Source: Pelomonas sp. KK5 (GTDB lineage: Bacteria; Pseudomonadota; Gammaproteobacteria; Burkholderiales; Burkholderiaceae_C). From it: a DNA stretch of 49,158 nucleotides. Below are positions 36,501 to 43,984 of this stretch, piece by piece (within the stretch, counting starts at the first letter, position 1; every line of letters starts with the position of its first letter). Under the pieces are notes generated by a model, which saw nothing but the letters and a program-made list of their open reading frames with translations, made no database searches and was not told the DNA's origin. The DNA lies in the NCBI RefSeq assembly GCF_001984095.1, contig NZ_LYVQ01000012.1:1-49158 (forward strand), written 5' to 3'. The position numbers and the translations under genes are program-made.

Positions 36501-36988
36501 TGCTGGGCTTCCCGCCCACCGTGCACGGCAACCTGCTGACCGCGCTGGGCGGCTGGGTGAACGGCAAGGCACTGTGGGACCTGCAGTCGCGCTGGCCGCT
36601 CGGCGGCGCGGCCGATCCCACCGCGCTCTACGAGCGCGCCAACGCCCTGCTGCGCCAGCCGCTGATCCAGGTGATGATGCGCTCGCCGGTGCCCGCTCAG
36701 GTCTGGCGTTATGCCAAGGGCGTGCCGCACAAGCTGGGCGAGGTGACGGTGTTCGAGAACGACCTGCTGGTGGTCGGCATCGCCTCCGCCGCGGCGGCTG
36801 CGGGCTGCAGCCACTTCACCGTCTTCGGCGGCGACCGCAACGATGAAGTGAAGCCCGCGCCGCTGCACGCCTGCCCGGGCTACCCGATGGCGATGGGCGT
36901 GATGATGGGCGTGATCGCCGCGGTGCTGGAGGCCGGCACGCTGCGGCCGACCGGCATCCCGACGGTGCTGACGCTGCCGGTGCAGTAA
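33506..36988 (+). CDS. Dyp-type peroxidase fused to a divergent cytochrome P450
   Basis: This 1160-residue protein has no signal peptide. Residues 1-290 are an extra N-terminal region with a ferredoxin-like part (NVNFDGGWEPYMRVIWRDLG). Residues about 290-740 are a Dyp peroxidase: DIQGGMLSGYANLNT, the GFVDG motif at 480-484 with catalytic Asp483, and the proximal heme His607 in SHIRRANPR. Residues about 750-1160 resemble a P450: an I-helix-like LAGIMLGFPPTVHGN and the heme-thiolate loop LHACPGYPMAMG with Cys1123. The ExxR motif of the K helix is not seen; the region reads LIQVMMRSPVP. GGGAG nine bases upstream supports the ATG at 33506. The Dyp call is firm, the P450 call moderate. Confidence 0.85.
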   Translation: MSSSRLDTQLQGITDLTLLTPIKPGFVQAYEQITHVARLRAVLKTLNALRLASRESAMPPTRYTDLVSRFRIVHSFRWAVVDPAPGSGEPHRLLLNVNFDGGWEPYMRVIWRDLGTLLDIILCHCSSYHLSVDTSFERYAQWVRDNEIAPGFLFIESGRSVSDHEYLAASEQLLRGGTPGNPALAATRLRTDLAGASRALPTDPPARADMAIRGLPALSALYLLERYFDHAAPDGWCLLRAARNVLFEMVELDTPALFPPGHPVREQYHAQLAWLETEPPEIDIEPRSLAFRPADIQGGMLSGYANLNTGALVLLHVDDAAKALAWLGAFTPSTEHDGQHGHTPDDGWYRNIALSLAGFIALGAGPALLARLPQPFREGMEQRAGALGDLRHNHPKYWKTPRRNWPAGSADGGPVELASVHLLLQLRCVRDRLTLPLEQAIAALLGADSGLRVLSVEAMRRNAIPSRDGHGAPVVRENFGFVDGISQPACRHTPPPYQTWSDEVPRGELLLGYPTSRDRQAVPELPDALLDNGSFMVVRKLRQHVGRLNRQLDAQAAALRVDKELLLGKMMGRTRGGVPLATSGRKQTNDFNYAADAEGSKCPIHSHIRRANPRELTPPRLLRRGMSYGDPYDPHATTDTDHGLFFIAYNANIAEQFETIQRWIAGGNSSGGYAAQPDPLLAVADPDQNRIYRVEINGRVVDVDLGREPFVELQWGGYYFVPSVTALKDIARLLAPAAPQPPAWRAPATDDFTGWQLALEDSASRDFAWAHVRAQPGGVLRTAYGVLVGDPKLVMQVFRNSPDRYSVRGYAERMRDSIGVGYLGLDTDSGHDEQAPLVNAAIEAITEQDAFARAYGFAKAELARLLPTAAKLQLAEATLDLEQLSLRVLAQLCTAWFGLPNGREMWGTEFHPATATPQGRCPADLLKVSRHVFGPHPSPIVDREGMAGGQAMLASVRDWLATKPDLSQLPLVQATLDAVEPLRQAGDATIAERTLAGIMLGFPPTVHGNLLTALGGWVNGKALWDLQSRWPLGGAADPTALYERANALLRQPLIQVMMRSPVPAQVWRYAKGVPHKLGEVTVFENDLLVVGIASAAAAAGCSHFTVFGGDRNDEVKPAPLHACPGYPMAMGVMMGVIAAVLEAGTLRPTGIPTVLTLPVQ

Positions 36989-36993
36989 TAAGG

Positions 36994-39966
36994 TCAGGTC
37001 TTGGCGCGCAGGCCGCGCACGCGGTCGAGATGCCAGCCCATATCGAGCCGTTCGAAGCAGGCTTCGGCGGCGTCCAGCCACTGGGCCGCCGGCTGGCCGC
37101 GGGCGATGGCGATCTCGGCGGCGCAGAGATCGGTGAGGCCGACGTCATGCGCGGCGCCGCGGCGCTCGGCGGCCTGCCGGGCCAGCCCCAGGTAGCGCAT
37201 GGAGATCGACGCCTCGTGCGGCAGCGCCAGCCGCGCCGCCGCGCGGTAGGCCATGGCCGCGCCGAACAGGTCGTGCTTGCGGCCGCGGCGCAGCGCCATG
37301 GCGATGTGGCGACGCGCGGCCAGCGGGCGGTCCTGGGCCTCCAGCACCTCGGCCAGCCAGCCGTGGTTCAGCGAGCTGAACAGGCCGCCGCCGCGCGGCG
37401 CCAGCCAGGCCGTGGCCTCCTGCAGCTTGTGCAGCGCCTCGGGCGCCATCGCCTCCATCCAGGCGCCGTAGGCGCCGGCTGCATGGCCCATCGCGAAGGT
37501 GAACAGGCTGCGCACCTGGCCGCCGATGCGGTGGGCCTCGGCCGCCACCTGCTGGGCCTCGGCCCAGCGGCCCTGCCAGAGATAGACCGCCGCACGCCAG
37601 CCCTGCACCGAGGCCTCGACCGCATGGTTGCTGCCGCGGATCAGGTCCATCGCCTCGTCGAAGGCGGCCTGCGCCTCGGCGAAGCGGCCCATGTCGCCCA
37701 GCACCTGGCCGCGGCAGGCCAGCGAGTACACCAGGCCGATGGCCAGGCGGCCGGGGCGCCGGCCCTGGTCGGCCTGCAGCAGGATCGCTTCGTCGAGCAG
37801 GGTCAGCGCCGGCTTGTAGTCGGCCGCGGCGGCGAGCAGCTGGCCCAGCGTGCCGCGCAGCTGCGCGACCAGGCCGGCGTCGGCCACCCGCTCGGCCGCG
37901 GACAGGCCGCGCTCGCAGTGGGGCAGGCCCTCGCGCGCTTCGCCGAGCGCATAGGACACGTAGCCCAGCCAGTATTCGGCGCGGCCGATCAGCGCCGGAT
38001 CCTCGCTGCTGCGCGCCAGCTCGGCGGCATGCTGCAGCACCCGCAGGTCGGCCCGCGAGGCATCGAACACGCAGGCCATGCCGAAGCGCTGGGCGATGCC
38101 GATCCAGCGCAGTCGGTAGTTCTCGTCGGCGGCCTGGTGTTCCAGCGCGGCCAGCGCGGCGCGGTACTGCTTCTTGGCGCGGTCCAGCGCGGAGACGGCC
38201 AAGGCCTGGTCGCCGGCCTGCTCGGCATGGTGGGCGGCGCTGGCCCAGTCGCCGGCGGCGCCGTCGTGGTAGGCCAGCAGTTCGTGGGCGGCGGCGTGCG
38301 CCGGGTCGGCGCGCAGCTCGGCGGCGATCTGGCGGTGCATGGCCTGGCGCTCGTGCAGGCCGATGGCCTCGTAGACGATGTCGCGGGTGATGCCGTGCTT
38401 GAAGCGCAGATAGCCGGGGCGCGAGTCGGGGAAGACGAAGTCCTGCTCGGCCAGCGCCAGCACGGCCGGGTCGTCCGCGGCGCGGCCGCTGAGCTTGGTC
38501 AGCAGCCAGGCGGGGATCACGTTGCCGATGGCGGCGGCGGCGCGCAGCACCTGCTTGTGTTCCTCGGCCAGCCGCGCCATCCGCGATTCCACCAGGGCGC
38601 TCAGCCAGGCCGTGCCCGGCTGGCCGGTGCCGCCGAAGCGGGCGCCGATCTCGTTGGCCAGCGCGTGGCAGAGTTCCTCGATGAACAGGGCATTGCCGCC
38701 GGCATGGCGCTGCACCTCGGCGGCGATGAAGGGGTCGGTCTGCGGCAGCAGGTGCTGGACGGCCTGGGTGGCCTCGTCGTCGCTGAAGGGCTGCAGCTCA
38801 AGCACCGCCGCCTCGTTGTCGCCGGCGGCGGGGATCACATCGCCGGGCGCGCGCGGGCGGGCGGCGGTCATCAGCAGCAGCGGCAGCGCGCGCTCGCGGG
38901 CCAGCGCCAGCAGGCGGTGCAGCAGCTGCAGGCTGGCGTCGTCGGCCCACTGCAGGTCGTCGATCACCAGCAGCTGCGGCACCTGCTGCGCCTGTGCGGC
39001 CAGCACCTCGAGCAGCGCCTGCGGGCGGGCCTTGGGCGGCAGCTGGCGGGCGTGCTGGACCTCGGGCATGTCGGTCAGCGCGGCCAGCATCTGCAGGAAG
39101 GGCTGCAGTGGCTCGGCGCTGAGATAGGCCTCGCAGTAGCCGCGGTGGATCTGGCAGCCGCCGGCCGCGGCGGTGCGGCGCAGGAATTCCTCGGTGAGCC
39201 GGGTCTTGCCCACGCCGGCGCCGGCGCGCAGGCTCAGCCACAGCGAGCGCTGCGGATTGGTGCTGGAGAAGGCCTCGTCGCGCGCCTTCTCCATCAGCGC
39301 CAGCTCGCGCTCGCGGCCGACAAAAGGCGCCAGGCCGCGCTGCACGCTGGCCTCGAAGCGCCGGCCGATGGCCGCGCGGCCATGCACCGCGAACACCGCC
39401 AGCGGCGTGGCCCGGCCGCGCAGCTGCAGGCTCTGGCGCTCGCTGGTGTGGAAGAAGTGTCCCTGCAGGCCCAGCGTCTCCTCGCTGACGAGGATCTCGC
39501 CGGCGCGCGCGGCGTCGGACAGGCGGGCGGCGATATTGGGCGCATTGCCCAGCAGCTCGAAGCGGCCGCGCACCTCGTCGCCCTCGTGCATCAGCACCAG
39601 GCCGGCGTGGATGCCCGAATGCAGGCTCAGCGAGGGCTGCCAGCCCGGCGGCGGACGCATGCGGCGCACCGCCTCGTGCAGCTCCAGCGCGGCCTCGGTG
39701 GCGCGGCGGCCATCGTCCTCGCGGGCCTCGGGGTGGCCGAAGATGGCCAGCATGCCGTCGCCCTGGATGCGGATCACCAGGCCGCCATGGCGCGGCACGA
39801 TGCGTTGATAGAGCGCACGGAGCTCGGCGAGCATCAGCGCGTAATGCTCCGCCTCGACGGACTCGGCGAGGCGTGTCGAGTCCGAAAGATCGGCAAAAAG
39901 GATTGCCAGGTTGCGCCGCTGCCCCAACCCAATGAATGACGGCGCCTGCGCGGACAGGTCGGTCAT
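36994..39966 (-). CDS. class III nucleotidyl cyclase - AAA ATPase - TPR signalling protein
   Basis: This is a 990-residue cytoplasmic protein. The N-terminal class III cyclase domain (residues about 18-190) has the metal aspartates in ILFADLSDSTR and IQGDGMLAIFG. A STAND-type ATPase follows with Walker A GAGVGKTR and the Walker B-like LLVIDDLQWADD, then a long TPR-like helical region to the C-terminus. This domain order is common in bacterial adenylate cyclase/ATPase regulators of the MalT-like kind. I chose the ATG at 39966, since the 29 residues before it show no domain. It ends five bases from the convergent Dyp-P450 gene and lies 127 bases after a second cyclase-domain gene. Confidence 0.88.
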   Translation of the reverse strand: MTDLSAQAPSFIGLGQRRNLAILFADLSDSTRLAESVEAEHYALMLAELRALYQRIVPRHGGLVIRIQGDGMLAIFGHPEAREDDGRRATEAALELHEAVRRMRPPPGWQPSLSLHSGIHAGLVLMHEGDEVRGRFELLGNAPNIAARLSDAARAGEILVSEETLGLQGHFFHTSERQSLQLRGRATPLAVFAVHGRAAIGRRFEASVQRGLAPFVGRERELALMEKARDEAFSSTNPQRSLWLSLRAGAGVGKTRLTEEFLRRTAAAGGCQIHRGYCEAYLSAEPLQPFLQMLAALTDMPEVQHARQLPPKARPQALLEVLAAQAQQVPQLLVIDDLQWADDASLQLLHRLLALARERALPLLLMTAARPRAPGDVIPAAGDNEAAVLELQPFSDDEATQAVQHLLPQTDPFIAAEVQRHAGGNALFIEELCHALANEIGARFGGTGQPGTAWLSALVESRMARLAEEHKQVLRAAAAIGNVIPAWLLTKLSGRAADDPAVLALAEQDFVFPDSRPGYLRFKHGITRDIVYEAIGLHERQAMHRQIAAELRADPAHAAAHELLAYHDGAAGDWASAAHHAEQAGDQALAVSALDRAKKQYRAALAALEHQAADENYRLRWIGIAQRFGMACVFDASRADLRVLQHAAELARSSEDPALIGRAEYWLGYVSYALGEAREGLPHCERGLSAAERVADAGLVAQLRGTLGQLLAAAADYKPALTLLDEAILLQADQGRRPGRLAIGLVYSLACRGQVLGDMGRFAEAQAAFDEAMDLIRGSNHAVEASVQGWRAAVYLWQGRWAEAQQVAAEAHRIGGQVRSLFTFAMGHAAGAYGAWMEAMAPEALHKLQEATAWLAPRGGGLFSSLNHGWLAEVLEAQDRPLAARRHIAMALRRGRKHDLFGAAMAYRAAARLALPHEASISMRYLGLARQAAERRGAAHDVGLTDLCAAEIAIARGQPAAQWLDAAEACFERLDMGWHLDRVRGLRAKT

Positions 39967-40093
39967 GGACTGCTCTGCTGTCTCGGTGTTATGCCGTGAT
40001 CCTAACGCCTGATCCGGACGGCTGGTGGCCGCGAGGCCACGGACGGCGGTCAATCGACGATTTTGTACACAACTGTGAGGGCAGCGGCTGTCG

Positions 40094-41317
40094 TCATGCC
40101 GAGACGAGGCGTGCCGGGAAAGCCGGCAGGTCCTCCTCGCGCAGGCCCAGGAAGATCGGTTCGCCGGCGCGGCGGTGGATGTTGATCTTGGCGTTGTAGA
40201 CGCGGTGCGGCTTGCCGTGCTTGTCGGCGATCTCGAACTCGCTGATGCCGAACTCCCCGGCCATGCCCTCGGCCTTGCCGGTCAGGTAGCAGGCGATCTC
40301 GTCGATCTCGGCGCCGGCGAGGGCCAGGCCGTTCAGCGCCTTCAGCGGCTGGCGCGTGCGCTCGACGAAGTCCATGCTGTCGATGCGGAAGGTGTCGCCG
40401 CCGCGCTCGTTGCGCATCAGCGTGTTGAACTTGCCGACCAGGATCTGGCCCGGCAGCGCCCGCTCGATCATGCGCGCCAGCTCGATCGTGACCTGGCCCA
40501 CCAAGTAGCTGAACGAGGTCGGGTTCAGGCCCTCGCTCTGATAGAACTCGTAGTGCGAGCCGACGTGGAAGCAGGCCCGCAGCTGCGGCACCGAGCCCGG
40601 CCGCTGCGCACGCTCGCGGGCCAGCGCGTTGTCGGCCAGGATGAACTGCATCAGCTGGTAGAGCTCGACATTGGCCTCGATGCCGCGCATGCGGTTCCAG
40701 ATGTAGAAGCCGTCGCCGGTGGTCGTGCGGGCGAAGTTGATGTTGATCTCGCGGTCCAGCAGCTTGGCGTAGGCGGCGTTGACCGAGCAGGACAGGCTGT
40801 TGAGCTGCACCACCTGCTCCAGCGGCGAGAGCAACGAGAAGCCCACGGCATCGAACAGGATCACCGCGCGGTCCTCGACCAGGCGCACGCCGTAGCGCGC
40901 GATGATGGCCGCGATCAGGCCCAGGCCGAGGCCGGCCTGGGGCTCGTAGGGCAGCGGGATCGGAAGCGGCGCCAGGCCCAGCTCGCGGGCCATGCGGTCG
41001 AACTCCTCGCCGCCGAGGTGGTCCTGGGTGCCCAGCAGCTCCTCGAGCAGGCGGCTGCGGCGCTGGGCTTCCTCGGCATCGGCGCCGCCCTGGGCGAACT
41101 CGGTCAGCAGCGGGTGCGGCGCCACCAGCAGGCGCAGGCCGCGCGGCTCGGGCGTCCAGGCGAACACCAGGTTCTCGCCAAGGTTCCAGAGCCCGTAGAG
41201 GGCCTGGTCGAGCACGACGATGTTGTCGCGCAACTGGGCTTCGCTGACACCCGGCGGCAGGGGATAGGCCATGAAGCCGTCAAGCCATGATCTGCGCTTG
41301 CGGATTTCTTCTGACAC
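40094..41317 (-). CDS. class III nucleotidyl cyclase-domain protein
   Basis: This is a 407-residue protein. Its central to C-terminal part is a class III cyclase fold: AVILFDAVGFSLLSPLEQV (first metal Asp) and FARTTTGDGFYIW (second metal Asp), with later SYLVGQVTIELARMIERALPGQILVG. A small hydrophobic stretch (GLGLGLIAAIIARYG) precedes the domain. I prefer the GTG start at 41317 because GGAG lies seven bases upstream; an ATG at 41272 is the alternative. It precedes the larger cyclase-ATPase gene on the same strand, so the two may act together. The purine-specifying residues were not resolved by eye, so it may make cAMP, cGMP or be inactive. Confidence 0.8.
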   Translation of the reverse strand: MSEEIRKRRSWLDGFMAYPLPPGVSEAQLRDNIVVLDQALYGLWNLGENLVFAWTPEPRGLRLLVAPHPLLTEFAQGGADAEEAQRRSRLLEELLGTQDHLGGEEFDRMARELGLAPLPIPLPYEPQAGLGLGLIAAIIARYGVRLVEDRAVILFDAVGFSLLSPLEQVVQLNSLSCSVNAAYAKLLDREININFARTTTGDGFYIWNRMRGIEANVELYQLMQFILADNALARERAQRPGSVPQLRACFHVGSHYEFYQSEGLNPTSFSYLVGQVTIELARMIERALPGQILVGKFNTLMRNERGGDTFRIDSMDFVERTRQPLKALNGLALAGAEIDEIACYLTGKAEGMAGEFGISEFEIADKHGKPHRVYNAKINIHRRAGEPIFLGLREEDLPAFPARLVSA

Positions 41318-41402
41318 GCGCGGTCTCCGACACGGTTTGTGGTTGGCAGGCAGAGCATATTGTCGGCGACTTGGGGCCGGGCGGGTCCGGGAAACAGCGG
41401 GG

Positions 41403-43397
41403 TCATTCCTTGCCCATGGCGGCCCCGATGTGCCGGTCCAGGAACTTCTCGACCCGCGTCCACCAGTCCACATGGTTCTCCAGCCTGCGCCAGCCATGGC
41501 CCTCCTCCGGGTACTCCACCCATTGGATGGCGGCGCCGGCGCGCCGGGCGGCATCGCGGAACTCGCTGCCGTGCTTCACCGGCACGCGCATGTCCTGCCC
41601 GCCTGCGCCCATCAGCAGCGGGCGCTGCAGCCGCGCCGCCTGCATCAGCGGGGAGGTGGCCTCCAGCTGCGCGGCGTCCGCCTTGCGATCACCGATCAGC
41701 AGCGGCATGCCGAAGCGCTTCCACTCGTCGCTGAAGTCGCTCCAGGCGATCGAGTACATCAGCCCCACATCGCTGACGCCGACCCACTCGAAGCCGCAGC
41801 GGTACAGCGCCGGATCACGGATCAGGCCCATCAACGTCGCGTAGCCGCCGTAGCTGGCGCCGGCCAGGCAGATGCGCTGCGGGTCCGCCCAACCCTGGGC
41901 CACGGCCCAGCGGGTCGCGTCGACGACGTCGTCCTGCATGGCCAGGCCCCACTGCTTCCAGCCGGCGCGGAAGAGCTTCTCGCCGTAGCCCGTGCTGCCG
42001 CGGAACTCGGGCTCGATGACGACATAGCCGCGCGAGGCGAGGAATTGCGCATCGCGCTGCCAGGCCCAATGCGTGCCGCGCAGCCAGGGCCCGCCGTGCA
42101 CCAGCACCACGGCCGGTCGCGGCCCCGCGGCCTTGCCGGCGGGCAGGGTGACGAGGACCGGGAACTCCAGCCCGTCGCGCGCCTTGATGCGGTGGACGTC
42201 GCGCCGGCCCATCTGCCGCGGATCGATCTGCGCGCGCGACTGGCCCAGCAGCGCGAAGGCCCGGGCCTTGCGATCGTAGAAGGCGTAGACCGGGGGCTGG
42301 CGATCGGAGAAGGACGTGACGACGACCGTGTTCGCGCCCAGGCAGCTCTCGCAGTCGATGCGGTTGACGGTGCCGGGCAGCTGCGCGTCGATCTAGGCCT
42401 GCAGCGTCTTCATGGCAGGGTCAAGCCATACCGTGCCCGGCGCATCGGTCTCGTAGCGCCAGCCCAGCACGCGGCCGGCCGCGCTGTCGAAGACGGGCTC
42501 GCCGGTGAAGTCGTAGCCGGGCGTGCTCACCAGCGGCTGCGCCGGCAACTGCAGCGTCTTGCGGTCCGCCTGGAAGAGCGCCAGGGTGTCCCGACCGCGG
42601 CGCGCTCGCACCAGCAACTCGCCGGCCGGGCCGATCCAGTAGGGCTGCACCAGGTCGGCGCCGAAGGCATCGCCTTCCTCCCAGGCGGTCCAGCCCTGCG
42701 CCTCCTTGAGCATCGTGGTGCGGCGGCCGTTCTTGAACGTCGTCAACGCGACCGGGGCGCCGCTGCGGTCGACCACCCATGAGACCGCGTGCTCCGGCGC
42801 GCCGAGCGAGAGGCTGCGGCTCAGGCCCGTGCGGGTGTCCAGCCGCGCCAGGTTCATGCCGGTCAGCTCGAAGGCGCCGTCGAAGGTCGGTGCCTCGACC
42901 AGCACGTCGTCGGAACCGTCGCGCAGCACTGAATGCAGCCTCCAGCGCGCGGGCAGGCGCCGGTCGGCCACCTTGGTCTCGCTGAAGAAGCCGGCCAGCA
43001 CCAGCTGGCGGAAGTCACCGCCATCGCTGTCCACCGCCCACAGGCCGGGCGCCAGGGCGCGGTCGGGGTTCTCGTCGTCGCCGACGCTCAACACCAGGCG
43101 CTTGCTGCTGACCCACTGGTAGCGGTCCACATCGGCGTCGTTGAAGCTGGCCACGACCTGGGCCGAATCGGGCTTGTCCACGTCGAAGACGGCCAGGCGC
43201 CGGTAGCCGCCGGGGCCGGCGATGGCCACGGCGACGTGGCGGTTGTCCGGCGACATCAAGGGCCGGTGCAGCTTGGGCACGCGGTAGAAGTCGGCCACCG
43301 GCGGCGGCTCCGTGGCGGCGGCGGCGGGGACGCCGCCGTTCCAGGCCAGTACGGCCAGCAGGACTGCGGCCTGCCACCAGGGTGCTCGATGACTCAT
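41403..43397 (-). pseudogene. S9 family (prolyl oligopeptidase-like) peptidase gene interrupted by an amber codon
   Basis: One reading frame runs from the ATG at 43397 to the stop at 41403 (664 codons) with a single TAG at 42395-42393. The intact paralog at 43985-45982 has Glu (ALQAEIDQRLP) exactly there, and this copy reads TLQA-stop-IDAQLP, so a GAG to TAG change explains it. Everything else is preserved: signal peptide, beta-propeller half, GASYGGY nucleophile region, the Asp loop GGQDMRVP and EEGHGW. As read it would give a 334-residue fragment without a catalytic domain. A sequencing error or amber readthrough cannot be excluded. Confidence 0.85.
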
Positions 43398-43505
43398 GCG
43401 GGGCTCTCCGTGCGAGCCCGCAAGATAGAGCCTGTCATCGCAGCCGCTAAGGGCAGATTCACGAATGCCCGCGGCACCCCGCGCAAACAGGGGACAGGCC
43501 GGGGA

Positions 43506-43552
43506 AGCCGAATCCGGGAGGCACCGTCGCTCGATGCCGCCGGGATTCGGCT
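43506..43552. repeat. 10-base inverted repeat (hairpin) before the broken peptidase gene
   Basis: AGCCGAATCC at 43506-43515 pairs exactly with GGATTCGGCT at 43543-43552. An inner GGCA...TGCC could extend the stem. It lies between the stop of the 82-residue protein gene and the start of the broken S9 gene. No T run follows on either strand, so it is a structure or operator candidate rather than a typical terminator. Confidence 0.55.
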
Positions 43553-43586
43553 CCTCAGACGCGTCGATCCATCATCATCGTGCGCA

Positions 43587-43835
43587 TCAGCCGCGGCGGG
43601 CCGCCTTGGCAGCAGCAGCCTGGGCCAGCATCTGGCGGCGCAGCTGGCCTTCGATCGAGTAGCCGGTGACGACGACGGTGGGCAGCTGCACGACCTGCTG
43701 CTGCTGCGGCTTGACGGCCTTGCCGGTGATCACCACGGTGGGCAGCTTCTCGATCGTCTGCGGGGCGGCATGGGCGGCGCCGGCGAACAGGACGGCGGCG
43801 ATGGCGGCGAAGAGAGTGGTGGCTTGCTTGTTCAT
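43587..43835 (-). CDS. 82-residue secreted protein with two 'LPTVVxTG' motifs
   Basis: This small exported protein has a signal peptide (KQATTLFAAIAAVLFAGAAHA). Two tandem units follow, KLPTVVITGKA and QLPTVVVTGYS, joined by a Gln-rich spacer, and the tail is basic and alanine-rich. AAGGAG six bases before the ATG is a strong ribosome site. It is a paralog of the protein at 32957-33205, with the same length and order of parts but without its C-terminal cysteines. It sits between two tandem S9 peptidase genes on the same strand. The function is unknown. Confidence 0.8.
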   Translation of the reverse strand: MNKQATTLFAAIAAVLFAGAAHAAPQTIEKLPTVVITGKAVKPQQQQVVQLPTVVVTGYSIEGQLRRQMLAQAAAAKAARRG

Positions 43836-43984
43836 GATCGGCTCCTTGCGACTTGTCTGACTCGTTGCGACCAGCGGGTTTGCTGTGTCGATGGAGTCAG
43901 TATCGGAGCCGGTCCCCGCGCTTCCCAGGCGCTTGCGACGAAGCGCAGGCGCCGGGGCGCGAACGGTAGAAATGAGCGACAGGC

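Noticed and set aside
37030-39939. 969-codon open frame opposite the cyclase-ATPase gene
   Set aside because: It has low-complexity composition, no domain or ribosome site, and the opposite strand has intact cyclase, Walker and TPR motifs.
40054-40093. TTGTACACAACTGTGA-like sequence as a CRP/FNR site before the cyclase gene
   Set aside because: It is not a true palindrome and only half matches a CRP site; too weak to report.
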